Of a DNA stretch of 64,000 nt, positions 38,142 through 48,539 are shown one piece after another. The translations under genes and the position numbers were made by a program. Origin of the DNA: Terriglobia bacterium (GTDB lineage Bacteria > Acidobacteriota > Terriglobia > Bryobacterales > Bryobacteraceae). The stretch lies in assembly GCA_021324615.1 (NCBI GenBank), contig JAJPIT010000061.1:1-64000 (forward strand). Direction: 5' to 3'. Below the pieces are notes generated by a model. It made no database searches and was not told the origin of the DNA. It saw only the letters and a list, made by a program, of their open reading frames with translations. Every line of letters starts with the position of its first letter. Positions within the stretch are counted from its first letter, which is position 1.

Positions 38142-38249
38142 TGATATTCTGAAATTCCCCGCAGAGAAGGGGACCAAGAAGTCTCGATTTCAGAGCTTAA
38201 TTTGAGCGACGCGGCGAAGGGGAACGCAAGTTCCCCTTCTCGCATTTTT
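38142..38249 (+). ncRNA. Candidate structured small RNA with intrinsic terminator
   Basis: Between two minus-strand genes lies a plus-strand structured stretch: arms CTGAAAT (38149-38155) and ATTTCAG (38187-38193) enclose TCCCC/GGGGA (38156-38160, 38169-38173). It ends with a terminator at 38216-38249. An extended -10-like TGATATTCT is at 38142-38150. No start codon and ribosome site suit a small ORF. I do not recognise a known RNA family. Confidence 0.5.
38216..38249 (+). terminator. Intrinsic terminator of the candidate RNA
   Basis: GAAGGGGAAC, GCAA tetraloop, GTTCCCCTTC (10 perfect pairs), then TCGCATTTTT. Orientation is plus only; the minus direction has no T run. Confidence 0.8.
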
Positions 38250-38282
38250 GGGCGCCGCCGGGGTGCGGATCTGCCGCCTTCC

Positions 38283-38492
38283 TCAGCGGCGGCCGAGCAG
38301 CCAGGAGATCAGCGTCAGGAGGGCGCTGAGCAAAACACAGGTGGTGATGGGGAAGTAAAACGCCGTATTCCGGCCGCGGTAGACGATGTCGCCGGGCAGG
38401 CGGCCGAAACGGAGGCCGGCGCGTTCTCCCAGCAGGAGGAGCGCGCCGAGAAAGACCAGCGCGAAGCCGATGACGATGAGCAGGCGGCCCAT
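38283..38492 (-). CDS. DUF2905 small membrane protein
   Basis: 69 residues. Two membrane helices ([19 protein letters not shown], about 3-21; [22 protein letters not shown], about 45-66) flank [18 protein letters not shown], the hallmark of DUF2905. Hidden inside a longer spurious frame; the ATG at 38492 fits the family start. Function unknown. Confidence 0.88.
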   Translation of the reverse strand: MGRLLIVIGFALVFLGALLLLGERAGLRFGRLPGDIVYRGRNTAFYFPITTCVLLSALLTLISWLLGRR

Positions 38493-38549
38493 ATCTTTAA
38501 TTGTACGGAGCGGCCCGCCTATAATAAGTCGGAGGCTTACTCTCAATTT

Positions 38550-39851
<1,302 letters not shown>

Positions 39852-39894
39852 AGCGGGGTCCGGGGGCGCCCGCGCAGTTCCGACGGTGCCTGCA

Positions 39895-42426
39895 ATGAGC
39901 GAGCCTTCGACGCCGCTGATGCGGCAGTATTCCGCCGTCAAACAGCAGTTTCCCACGGCTCTGGTGCTGTTCCGCGTGGGCGATTTCTACGAGCTGTTTT
40001 ACGAGGACGCGGTGACGGCGGCGCGCGAGCTGGAGATCACCCTCACCTCGCGCCACAAGGAGAAGGGGCAGCCGGTTCCCATGTGCGGGGTGCCCTATCA
40101 CGCCGCCGAGAACTATATCGGGAGGCTGATCCAGAAGGGCTACCGCGTGGCCCTGTGCGATCAGATGGAGGATCCCAAGGCGTCGCGGAAGCTGGTCAAG
40201 CGCGAGGTGACGCGGGTGGTCACGCCGGGCACGGCGATGAACGCGCGCCCGCAGGAGAACAGTTATCTGGCGGCGGTGTTGCCGGACTCCAGGCGCGCCG
40301 GCCTGGCTTACGCCGACGTTTCGACCGGCGAATTCCGGGCCACGGAAGTGGAGATGAGCGAGCTGGGTGGGGCGCTGGAGTCGCTGGCGCCGCGCGAAGC
40401 GCTGGTTCCCGCCGCCGCCGCGGTTGATCTGCCCTGCCTGCGCTCGGAGGTGGAAGCGTGGGTGTTCGGCGCCGATCACGCCGCGCGCAGCCTGTGCGAG
40501 CACTTCCGGCTGCTGGCGCTGGACGGCTGCGGCCTCGCGGGACGGCCGCTGGCCACCGGCGCCGCCTCGGCGATTCTGCATTATCTGCGCCAGACGCAGC
40601 GCAGCGCGCTCGATCATCTGGAGCGGCCCGTCTACTACGACCGCGCCGCGGCCATGATCCTGGACGCGGCCACGGTCCGCAATCTGGAGCTGGTGGAGCC
40701 GCTGTTTGCCGGCGAATCGAAGGAATCGACCCTGCTGCACGTTTTGGATCAGACGCGCACGGGCATGGGCGGAAGGCTGCTGCGGCGGCGGTTGCTGGCG
40801 CCGTCGATGGATCTGGCGGAGATCGAAGCGCGCCTGGATGCGGTGGCCGAACTGCGGGCGGGCGCGATCCTGCGGGCGGAGCTGGGCCAGGATTTAGGAT
40901 CGATTCTCGACCTGGAGCGGCTGCTGGCGAAAGTGACGCTGGGCACGGGGGGGCCGCGGGAGATGCAAGCGCTGGCCCGCTCGCTGGCGGTGCTGCCGCG
41001 CCTGAAGCAGCGGACCGCCGGCGCGAAGGCGGCGCGGCTGCGAGAACTTTCCGCGGCGGTGGACGAAGTCGCCGAGGTGCGGGACGGCATCTTGCGGGCC
41101 CTGGCCGAGGAGCCGCCGGCGCATGCGGGCGACGGCGGGGCGATCCGCGACGGCTTCGACCCGCGGCTGGATGAGCTGCGCGATCTTTCCCGCCACAGCA
41201 AGAGCTATCTGGCGGCGCTGGAGCAGCGCGAGCGGGAGCGCACCGGGATCGCCTCGCTGAAGGTGCGCTTCAACAACATTTTTGGCTACTACATCGAAAT
41301 TTCCAAAGCCAACCGGCATCTGGCGCCGCCCGATTACGAGCGCAAGCAGACGCTGGTGAACGCCGAGCGGTTCACCACGCCGGAGCTGAAGGAGCTTGAA
41401 TCGAAGATTCTGGCGGCGGAGGAACAGATTCTGGCGCTGGAGCGGGAGATCCTCGAGGGGCTTCGCGCGCTGGCCGCCTCGCAGGCGGCGCGGATCAAAG
41501 CCAGCGCGGCGGCCGTGGCCGAGCTGGATGTGACGCTGGCGCTGGCCGAAACCGCTGCGGAAAACCGCTACGTGCGCCCGAAATTCTCCGCCTCCGGGGA
41601 GATGCTGGTGGCCGGGGGGCGCCATCCGGTGATCGAAAAGCTGGCCGCGCGCGACGCGCAGCCGTTCATCGCCAACGATCTGTACCTCGATCCGGCGAGG
41701 GAGTTCATCGCGGTGATCACCGGACCGAACATGGGCGGCAAATCGACCTATCTCCGGCAGGCGGCGCTGCTGGCGATTCTGGCGCAGATGGGCAGTTTTG
41801 TTCCGGCCGAGGAGGCGATGGTTCCGCTGATCGACCGGGTGTTCACGCGAATCGGCGCGGCGGATAATCTGGCGCGCGGCCGGTCGACGTTCATGGTGGA
41901 GATGACGGAGACGGCGGTGATTCTCAACACCGCCACGCCGCGCAGCCTGATCGTGCTCGACGAGATCGGCCGCGGCACCTCGACCTACGACGGGCTGGCG
42001 CTGGCCTGGGCGGTGGTGGAGCACATCCAGGCCAAGATCCGGGCCAAGACGCTGTTTGCGACGCATTATCACGAGCTGACGGAGCTGGCCGGCCGGCTGC
42101 CGGGGGTCCGCAATCTGCGCGTTTCGGTGAAGCGGTCGGGCGATCAGATTTTATTCCTGCGGCGGGTGGAGCCGGGGGCGGCGGAGGGCAGCTACGGCAT
42201 TGAGGTGGCGCGCCTGGCCGCGCTGCCGCGGAGCGTGATTGAGCGGGCGCGGGAGATCCTGGCGCACCATGAGGATTTCCGCCCGCGCCCGGCGCCGGTG
42301 CAGATCCGGCTGTTCGAGCCGGTCAACGCGGATCTGGCCGCCCGCATTCGCGGCCTGAATCTGGATGCGCTCCGCCCGCTGGAGGCGCTCGAACTGCTGG
42401 CGGATTTGCAGAAGGAGCTGGGCTGA
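39895..42426 (+). CDS. mutS: DNA mismatch repair protein MutS
   Basis: 843 residues. Mismatch-recognition FYE motif in GDFYELFYED, connector and lever domains, then the ATPase with Walker A TGPNMGGKST, DEIGRGTSTYDG and THYHELTEL. Finds mispairs and recruits MutL (mutL not in the window). ATG at 39895 chosen; a GTG nine bases upstream is possible. Confidence 0.97.
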   Translation: MSEPSTPLMRQYSAVKQQFPTALVLFRVGDFYELFYEDAVTAARELEITLTSRHKEKGQPVPMCGVPYHAAENYIGRLIQKGYRVALCDQMEDPKASRKLVKREVTRVVTPGTAMNARPQENSYLAAVLPDSRRAGLAYADVSTGEFRATEVEMSELGGALESLAPREALVPAAAAVDLPCLRSEVEAWVFGADHAARSLCEHFRLLALDGCGLAGRPLATGAASAILHYLRQTQRSALDHLERPVYYDRAAAMILDAATVRNLELVEPLFAGESKESTLLHVLDQTRTGMGGRLLRRRLLAPSMDLAEIEARLDAVAELRAGAILRAELGQDLGSILDLERLLAKVTLGTGGPREMQALARSLAVLPRLKQRTAGAKAARLRELSAAVDEVAEVRDGILRALAEEPPAHAGDGGAIRDGFDPRLDELRDLSRHSKSYLAALEQRERERTGIASLKVRFNNIFGYYIEISKANRHLAPPDYERKQTLVNAERFTTPELKELESKILAAEEQILALEREILEGLRALAASQAARIKASAAAVAELDVTLALAETAAENRYVRPKFSASGEMLVAGGRHPVIEKLAARDAQPFIANDLYLDPAREFIAVITGPNMGGKSTYLRQAALLAILAQMGSFVPAEEAMVPLIDRVFTRIGAADNLARGRSTFMVEMTETAVILNTATPRSLIVLDEIGRGTSTYDGLALAWAVVEHIQAKIRAKTLFATHYHELTELAGRLPGVRNLRVSVKRSGDQILFLRRVEPGAAEGSYGIEVARLAALPRSVIERAREILAHHEDFRPRPAPVQIRLFEPVNADLAARIRGLNLDALRPLEALELLADLQKELG

Positions 42427-42466
42427 GCATGGCGCGCGGCGCAGGGCGGCGCAGGGCGAGCGGCCG

Positions 42467-43594
42467 ATGAGGGTGGCCGGGGTGATGAGCGGCACCTCGC
42501 TCGACGGAATCGACGTGGCCATCGTGGACATCGCGCGCCGGCGCGGCGGAGTGCGGGTCAAGCCGGTGGCCTTTCACACCACGCCGTACCCCAAACTGGT
42601 GCGGGAAGCGATCCTGGGCGTGTCCAACGCCATGACCCACACAGCGGCCATCGCCCGGCTCAATTTTCTGCTGGGCGAGCTGTACGCGGCGGCCATCCGC
42701 GAGACCTGCCGGCGCGGCCGGGTCCCGCTCGATTCGGTGGTTCTGGCCGGCGTGCACGGCCAGACCATCTTCCATGAAGCCGCGCCGGTCGAGTATCTGG
42801 GCCATCGCGTCGCCAGCACGCTTCAGATCGGCGAAGCGGCGGTGGTGGCCGAGCGCACCGGTTTGTGGACCATCTCCAACTTCCGCGAGCGCGACATGGC
42901 GGCGGGCGGGCGGGGCGCGCCGCTGGCGCCGGCCGTCGATTATCTGTTGTTCCGAAGCCGCCGCTGGCCGCGCATCGCGCTGAACATCGGCGGCATCGCC
43001 AATATCAGCTTTCTGCCGGCCGGCGCCGGCCGCGGCGACGTGATCGCCTTCGACACCGGACCAGGCAACATGATCATCGACGCGCTGGTCTGGCACTACA
43101 CCGGCGGCGCGCAAAGTTACGACCGCGGCGGGCGGATCGCGCGCCGGGCGAGCGTTCATCCGCGGGTGCTCGAAGCCATGCTGAGCGATCCTTATTTCCG
43201 GAGGGAGCCGCCCAAGGCCTGCGGGCGGGAGCAGTTCGGCCGCGAATTCGTGAACGGCCTGCTGGCCACCGGGCTGCCGCTGCCGGATCTGATCGCCACG
43301 GCGACCGAGCTGACGGCGCGGACCGTGGCCGGGGCGATCGCCCGCTTTGAGGTGCGGGAAGTCATCGCCTCCGGAGGCGGCGTGCACAACCGCCGGCTGA
43401 TGCGCCGGCTGCGCGAGCTGCTGCCGGGCTGCTCCATCGTCACCAGCGCCGAATACGGCATCGATCCGGACGCCAAGGAGGCCATCGCCTTCGCCATTCT
43501 GGCCTACGAGTTCGTGCAGGGGCGAGCCGGCAATCTGCCGTCGGCCACCGGGGCGCGGCACGCCGTGCTGCTCGGCAAAGGCTCGCCGGCCTGA
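42467..43594 (+). CDS. anmK: Anhydro-N-acetylmuramic acid kinase
   Basis: 375 residues, normal length. GVMSGTSLDGIDVA, VHGQTIFHEA, LNIGGIANIS, DTGPGNMIIDA and ASGGGVHN identify AnmK, which phosphorylates anhydro-MurNAc during cell-wall recycling. About 40 bases after mutS and 30 before folP, in one run of plus-strand genes. Confidence 0.96.
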   Translation: MRVAGVMSGTSLDGIDVAIVDIARRRGGVRVKPVAFHTTPYPKLVREAILGVSNAMTHTAAIARLNFLLGELYAAAIRETCRRGRVPLDSVVLAGVHGQTIFHEAAPVEYLGHRVASTLQIGEAAVVAERTGLWTISNFRERDMAAGGRGAPLAPAVDYLLFRSRRWPRIALNIGGIANISFLPAGAGRGDVIAFDTGPGNMIIDALVWHYTGGAQSYDRGGRIARRASVHPRVLEAMLSDPYFRREPPKACGREQFGREFVNGLLATGLPLPDLIATATELTARTVAGAIARFEVREVIASGGGVHNRRLMRRLRELLPGCSIVTSAEYGIDPDAKEAIAFAILAYEFVQGRAGNLPSATGARHAVLLGKGSPA

Positions 43595-43624
43595 GGAGGC
43601 GCCGCCCTGTTACCCTGAAAACTC

Positions 43625-44476
43625 ATGCTCCGCCGCCGCTTTGAATGGCGTCTTCGGGATAAGGTTTTGCAACTGGGGGACCGCACGCGGATCGCCGGGG
43701 TGCTGAACGTCACTCCGGACTCCTTCAGCGACGGCGGCAAGTACAGCGATCCCGACCGGGCCTTCGCGCGCGCCATCGAGCTGGAGGAGGAAGGCGCGGA
43801 TCTGGTGGATATCGGCGCGGAGTCGACGCGGCCCGGCGCGGCGCCCATCTCCGAGGCGGAAGAGCTGCGCCGGCTGGTCCCGGTGCTCAAGCGGCTGCGC
43901 AACAAGCTCGCCGTGCCCATCTCGGTGGACACGTATAAATCGGGCGTGGCCGAAAAGGCGCTGGAGCTCGGCGCCGACGCGATCAACGATCCGAGCGCGC
44001 TGACCTTCGATCCGGAACTGGCGCGCAAGGCCGCGCGGTGCAACGCCGGGCTGATCCTGAACCACATGCGCGGCACGCCGCAGACCTGGGCCAAGCTGCC
44101 GCCGCTGCCGAATCTGATGCGCTCGATCGCCGCCGAGCTGGACGCCTCAGTTCACCGCGCCGTCCGCGCCGGTATCGACCGCCGCCAGATCGTCATCGAT
44201 CCCGGCCTGGGATTCGGCAAGCGCAAGGAGCAGAACGCGGAGATTCTGGCCCGGCTGGGCGAGCTCGCCCGGCTGGAGCTGCCGCTGATGGCGGGCGCCT
44301 CGCGCAAGCATTTTGTGGCTAAGGGCTCGCCGCCGGAGACCGAATCCGCCTCCATCGCCGCCGCCGTGGCGGCGATCCTCAACGGCGCGCATCTGATCCG
44401 CGTCCACGACGTGAAGGCGATGAAAGCGGCGGCCGAGGTGGCCGACGAGATCGCGCGAAGCGGAGCCGGGTCATGA
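43625..44476 (+). CDS. folP: Dihydropteroate synthase
   Basis: 283 residues. GVLNVTPDSFSDGG, DIGAESTRPGA, DPGLGFGKR and GASRKHF are the pterin and phosphate sites of DHPS, the sulfonamide target in folate synthesis. Overlaps the next gene by four bases. Confidence 0.97.
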   Translation: MLRRRFEWRLRDKVLQLGDRTRIAGVLNVTPDSFSDGGKYSDPDRAFARAIELEEEGADLVDIGAESTRPGAAPISEAEELRRLVPVLKRLRNKLAVPISVDTYKSGVAEKALELGADAINDPSALTFDPELARKAARCNAGLILNHMRGTPQTWAKLPPLPNLMRSIAAELDASVHRAVRAGIDRRQIVIDPGLGFGKRKEQNAEILARLGELARLELPLMAGASRKHFVAKGSPPETESASIAAAVAAILNGAHLIRVHDVKAMKAAAEVADEIARSGAGS

Positions 44477-45222
44477 GCCGGCTGATTCTGTTTCTGCTGA
44501 CGGCCGCGGCGGCGCAGGCCGCGCCGCCCGAGTACGGCTACCGGGTGGTGCACGTCTATCCGCACAACCGCGAATCCTTCACCGAAGGGCTGGAGTACCG
44601 CGGCGGCTTCCTGTATGAATCCACCGGCCTGGAGGGCCGCTCGACGCTGAGCAAGGTGCAGTTGGAAACCGGCCGGGCCGTGCAGCAGATCCGGCTCGAT
44701 CCCCGCTATTTCGGCGAAGGGATCACCGTCCTCGACGGGAAGATCTTCCAGCTCACCTACCGCACCCAGATCGGATTCATCTACGACCAGGCGTCGCTGG
44801 AGCGCCGGCGCACGTTCGCCTATCCAGGCGAGGGCTGGAGCCTCGCCAACGACGGCGCGCGCATTTACATGGACGACGGCACCGCGCAGATCCGCGTCTG
44901 GGACCCGCTGACGCTGCGCGAGCTGCGGCGCATCACGGTCCATGACGGGCCGCGCGAGATTGTGAACCTCAACGAACTTGAGTGGGTGCGCGGCGAGTTG
45001 TACGCCAACATCTGGCAGACCGAGAGGATCGCCCGCATCTCGCCGGCCGACGGCCGCGTGCTCGGATGGATCGATTTGACGGGAATCCTGCCGGAGCCGG
45101 ATCGCGAAGGCGTCGACGTTCTGAACGGAATCGCCTACGACTCCTTCGGCGATCGTTTGTTTGTCACCGGCAAGCTGTGGCCGAAGCTGTTTGAGATCAA
45201 GGTCGTGCCCAAGGGCCGGTAA
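44473..45222 (+). CDS. Secreted glutaminyl-peptide cyclotransferase
   Basis: 249 residues with a signal peptide (to AQAAP). Five-bladed propeller of the plant/bacterial glutamine cyclotransferase family: SFTEGLEYRGGFLYES, FGEGITVL, LTYRTQIGFIYD, NIWQTERIARI, VLNGIAYD. Converts N-terminal Gln to pyroglutamate in exported proteins. Translationally coupled to folP. Confidence 0.93.
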   Translation: MSRLILFLLTAAAAQAAPPEYGYRVVHVYPHNRESFTEGLEYRGGFLYESTGLEGRSTLSKVQLETGRAVQQIRLDPRYFGEGITVLDGKIFQLTYRTQIGFIYDQASLERRRTFAYPGEGWSLANDGARIYMDDGTAQIRVWDPLTLRELRRITVHDGPREIVNLNELEWVRGELYANIWQTERIARISPADGRVLGWIDLTGILPEPDREGVDVLNGIAYDSFGDRLFVTGKLWPKLFEIKVVPKGR

Positions 45223-45233
45223 GGCGCGGCGGT

Positions 45234-46019
45234 TTACCGCCTCTGGCAGTTGGGGCAGAAATGCGTTCCGCGTCCGGCGGCGGTGATTTTCCGGATGGCC
45301 GATCCGCAGCGCGCGCACGGCTGTCCTTCCCGCCCGTAGACGTTGTGCAGGACTTGAAACCATCCGCGCCCGCCGTGGCCGTCGACATAGTCGGAGATGG
45401 ACGATCCGCGGTGCTCGATGGCCAGGGTCAGGACGTCGCGGATGGCCTGGTGCAGCCGGGCCGCGCGGGCCGCGCTCAGCCGCGACGCCACCGCCAGGGG
45501 ATGGATGCCGGCGGCGAACAGCGCCTCGTCGGCATAAATGTTTCCCAGGCCGGCCAAAAAGCTCTGATCGAGCAGCAGCGGCTTCACCCGCGCCTTGCGC
45601 GCGCGCAGGCGTTTGGAAAACTCCTGGACGCCGATCTCCAGCGGCTCCGGCCCCAGCCGGGCGATGCGCCGGGGATTCCACTCGATGCGCCCGAACTGCC
45701 GCGGGTCCTGGTAGCGCAGCACGCCCCGGTCCAGGGCGAAGACGCCGTAGATGTGCTCTCCCGCCGGGGCGCCGTCCAGCAGCAGGCGCCCGGTCATGCC
45801 CAGATGCACCACCAGGGTGCCCTGATCGAGCGCCAGCAGGATAAATTTCCCGCGCCGCTGGATCCCGACGATGGTCCGGCCGGCCAGCCGCGCGGCGAGT
45901 TTGCTCCGGTTGCCCGGAGTCACGAACTTCGAGGTGAACGCCGCCTGGACGATGCGCCGCCCGATCAGGTGGGGCGCGAGCGACCGCACCACGGTTTCGA
46001 CTTCGGGCAGCTCCGGCAT
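45234..46019 (-). CDS. mutM: Formamidopyrimidine-DNA glycosylase
   Basis: 261 residues. N-terminal MPELPEVETVVRSL with catalytic P2 and E3, the beta-F Lys region KFILLAL, and the C-terminal zinc finger CARCG..CPNC. Removes 8-oxoG and FaPy and nicks the abasic site. Confidence 0.97.
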   Translation of the reverse strand: MPELPEVETVVRSLAPHLIGRRIVQAAFTSKFVTPGNRSKLAARLAGRTIVGIQRRGKFILLALDQGTLVVHLGMTGRLLLDGAPAGEHIYGVFALDRGVLRYQDPRQFGRIEWNPRRIARLGPEPLEIGVQEFSKRLRARKARVKPLLLDQSFLAGLGNIYADEALFAAGIHPLAVASRLSAARAARLHQAIRDVLTLAIEHRGSSISDYVDGHGGRGWFQVLHNVYGREGQPCARCGSAIRKITAAGRGTHFCPNCQRR

Positions 46020-46076
46020 GCGGGGGAAGAAAACATTGTCCCACGCCCGCGGTGCTCCGGGCCGGCGGAAGGCGCC

Positions 46077-46232
46077 TCAGGCGAGGTCCTCGTTCCAACG
46101 TCCGGGATGCTTGGGCTTTTTGCGTTTCGTTTTCGGCTCCATCACGCGCGCCGGCTTCACCGCACCCACGCGCTCCCGCGCGATCGCGCGCAGCCGCTTT
46201 TCCCGGCGGAAATTGCCTTTGCGGCGCTTCAT
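46077..46232 (-). CDS. Small basic protein, unknown
   Basis: 51 residues from the ATG at 46232, rich in Lys/Arg (MKRRKGNFRREKRLRAIA, then KTKRKKPKHPGRW). The pattern looks like a nucleic-acid-binding or ribosome-associated peptide. Divergent from tatA with 48 bases between. No family known; could be a spurious frame. Confidence 0.4.
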   Translation of the reverse strand: MKRRKGNFRREKRLRAIARERVGAVKPARVMEPKTKRKKPKHPGRWNEDLA

Positions 46233-46280
46233 GGCGGTTGGACGGGCCCTCTGTGCTACACTACCTGACGAGGAGGCCAT

Positions 46281-46469
46281 ATGCTACGTTCGATCGGCTT
46301 GCCTGAGTTGTTGGTCATTCTGGCGGTGGCCCTGGTTCTGTTCGGCGGCAAAAAACTCGCCGATGTCGGTAAGGGCCTGGGCGAGGGGATTCGCAACTTC
46401 AAGGCCGGCTTGAAGGGCGAGGAAAATCCGCCCGCCGCCGCGCGCACCGAGGAAAAGAAGCAGGCCTAA
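46281..46469 (+). CDS. tatA: TatA/E-type Sec-independent translocase subunit
   Basis: 62 residues. Short membrane helix (LPELLVILAVALVLFGGKKL), the FGGKKLADVGKGLGEGIRNF hinge and amphipathic helix, then a charged tail. Forms the pore with TatBC, which lie about 12 kb downstream. Confidence 0.93.
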   Translation: MLRSIGLPELLVILAVALVLFGGKKLADVGKGLGEGIRNFKAGLKGEENPPAAARTEEKKQA

Positions 46470-46530
46470 GGCTTCCGGCGCGGTTCGCCGCGGGCGGCCG
46501 CGCTTTACCGGGCTCCAGGAAAACGGAAAG

Positions 46531-46570
46531 AAAAACCCCGCGCGAGCGCGAAAGCTCCGCGGGGTTTTCT
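46531..46570. terminator. Bidirectional intrinsic terminator between tatA and hup
   Basis: AAAAACCCCGCG, a GAGC/GCTC inner stem and loop, CGCGGGGTTTTCTT. A-rich and T-rich runs on either side allow termination from both convergent genes. Confidence 0.85.
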
Positions 46571-46601
46571 TCTGCCCGGGCTGGTCCCGGTTTAAATGTG
46601 A

Positions 46602-46901
46602 TTACTTCTTTTTAGGCGGGACGATGGCGTCCTTCACCGCCTTGGCCACGCGGAATTTCACGACTTTTTTGGCCGGAATCTTGATCGCTTCGCCGGTGGC
46701 CGGATTGCGGCCCATGCGCGCCTTGCGGTCCACACGCACCAGCCGGCCGACGCCGGGAAGCACGCACATGCCGTTCTTTTTGGTTTCGCGCACGGCCATC
46801 TCCGCATAGGCGATCATGAAGGATTTGGCGACTTTGTTCGGCACCCCCACGGCCGCCGCCAGCTCCTTCACCATCTGCGATTGCGTCATCTTTGCTGCCA
46901 T
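46602..46901 (-). CDS. HU-family DNA-binding protein
   Basis: 99 residues. MTQSQMVKELAAAVGV, VLPGVGRLVRV, ARMGRNPATGEAIKIPAKKVVKFR is the DNA-embracing arm. Basic C-terminus PPKKK. Nucleoid protein. AGGAG precedes the ATG. Confidence 0.97.
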   Translation of the reverse strand: MAAKMTQSQMVKELAAAVGVPNKVAKSFMIAYAEMAVRETKKNGMCVLPGVGRLVRVDRKARMGRNPATGEAIKIPAKKVVKFRVAKAVKDAIVPPKKK

Positions 46902-46967
46902 AATGCTCCTTTGTCTGAGTCTCCCGAATGTACGAGTTTACGGGCGAAAGCCCGCATTTGCTAGTTC

Positions 46968-46997
46968 ATGATACGCGATCGGGAAACGCGATGTAAA
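46968..46997 (-). promoter_or_regulatory. Sigma70-type promoter of the HU gene
   Basis: On the minus strand TTTACA, 18 bases, TATCAT. The predicted start is about 60 bases before the ATG. A GCGGGC-TTTC-GCCCG hairpin lies in the 5' leader (about 46941-46955). Confidence 0.6.
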
Positions 46998-47094
46998 GAG
47001 AAAAGTGCGGGAAAGCCCTGATTTTTCGCGGCTCCGGCGCACTTCCGCGCGGCCGGGGGCGCATTCTGCGGGCTCGCGCGGGCGCCATCCGCGG

Positions 47095-47123
47095 TTGACA
47101 CCTTCTCACGGCTCTCCTAGAAT
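47095..47123 (+). promoter_or_regulatory. Consensus sigma70 promoter of the hexuronate operon
   Basis: TTGACA at 47095-47100, 17-bp spacer, TAGAAT at 47118-47123. The best promoter in the window. Transcription would begin near 47130, 110 bases before the MFS gene. The rest of 46902-47240 holds only the HU promoter. Confidence 0.8.
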
Positions 47124-47240
47124 GCTCACAGTGCCGGAATCGACGCGCATCTTGCGGTCCACCTGTTTTCCTGCCGGTCCCGGGATTCCGGCGCGGACCG
47201 CGGAAACAAGACCGGGCAGGCGCCGCGGGTAGAGACGACC

Positions 47241-48539
47241 GTGGCCGCTTCCAGACAGACTGCGCCGGGCGCCGCGGTGGCGGCCGCCGCGGGCCATTAC
47301 CGGTGGCGCATCTGTGCGCTGTGCTTTTTCGCCACGACCATCAATTACGTCGACCGCCAGGTGCTGGGCGTGCTCGCGCCCTATCTCCAGCAGCACGTCT
47401 TTTTTTGGAGCGAAATTCAGTACAGCAATCTGGTCAACGCCTTTCAGGCCGCCTACGCGATCGGCCTGCTGCTGGCCGGCGGATTCATCGACCGCGCCGG
47501 CACGCGCACCGGCTACGCGGCCTCGATCGGGGTGTGGAGCGCGGCCACCATCGGCGCGGCCGCCGCGCGCAGCGTGCTGCAATTCGGCGCCGCCCGGTTT
47601 TTTCTCGGCCTGGGCGAATCCGGCAACTTCCCCGCGTCGATTAAAACCGTCGCCGAATGGTTCCCCAAACGGGAGCGCGCTTTGGCCACCGGCATCTTCA
47701 ACTCCGGGGCCAATATCGGGGCGGTGATCGCGCCGGTTGTGGTGCCCTGGCTCACGGTGAACTATGGCTGGCAGTCGGCGTTTCTGGCCACCGGCGCGAT
47801 CAGCGCGCTGTGGATCCTTCCCTGGCTGGCGATGTACCGGCCGCCGCAGCGCCACCCCCGCCTGTCCGCCGCCGAGCTGGCCTACATTCAAAGCGATCCG
47901 CCCGAGGAAGCTGGCGCGAAAACTCCCTGGGCGAAACTCATCACCTACCGCCAGACCTGGGCGTTCCTCATCGGCAAATCCATGACCGATCCGATCTGGT
48001 GGTTCGTCATGTTCTGGCTGCCGAAATTTTTGGACGCGCGCTATCACCTGACGCTCACCGCGCTGGGCTGGCCGCTGGTGATTGTCTATAACTTCGCGAC
48101 CATCGGCAGCATCGCCGGGGGATGGCTTTCGGCCGGATTCCTCAAGCTGGGCTGGACGCTGAACCGCGCCCGCAAGACGGCGATGCTGGTCTGCGCGCTG
48201 GCCGTTGCGCCGGTGGTGTTCGCCGCCTACACCAGCCATCTCTGGGTCACGGTCGCGCTGGTGGGCATCGCCACCGCCGCGCACCAGGGGTGGTCCGCGA
48301 ACCTGTTCACGCTGCCCTCCGACATGTTTCCCAAGCGCGCGGTCGCCAGCGTGGTGGGCATCGGCGGATTCGGCGGGGCGCTGGCCGGCGTGTTGATGTC
48401 CACGTTCACCGGCTTGGTGCTGGAATCCACCCACAGCTACATGCCGATGTTCCTCATCTCCGGGTCCGCGTACCTGCTCTCGCTGCTGATCATTCATCTG
48501 CTGGCGCCGCGCCTGGAGCCGGCCCGCCTGGACTCATGA
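47241..48539 (+). CDS. MFS transporter, ExuT-like (anion:cation symporter family)
   Basis: 432 residues, 12 predicted membrane helices. The start INYVDRQVLGVLAPYL and RFFLGLGESGNFPASIKTVAEWFP, then FNSGANIGAVIAP, are the signature of hexuronate/phthalate ACS transporters. Overlaps a KduD-like dehydrogenase gene by four bases, so uronate or a breakdown product of pectin/alginate is the likely substrate. Confidence 0.9.
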   Translation: MAASRQTAPGAAVAAAAGHYRWRICALCFFATTINYVDRQVLGVLAPYLQQHVFFWSEIQYSNLVNAFQAAYAIGLLLAGGFIDRAGTRTGYAASIGVWSAATIGAAAARSVLQFGAARFFLGLGESGNFPASIKTVAEWFPKRERALATGIFNSGANIGAVIAPVVVPWLTVNYGWQSAFLATGAISALWILPWLAMYRPPQRHPRLSAAELAYIQSDPPEEAGAKTPWAKLITYRQTWAFLIGKSMTDPIWWFVMFWLPKFLDARYHLTLTALGWPLVIVYNFATIGSIAGGWLSAGFLKLGWTLNRARKTAMLVCALAVAPVVFAAYTSHLWVTVALVGIATAAHQGWSANLFTLPSDMFPKRAVASVVGIGGFGGALAGVLMSTFTGLVLESTHSYMPMFLISGSAYLLSLLIIHLLAPRLEPARLDS

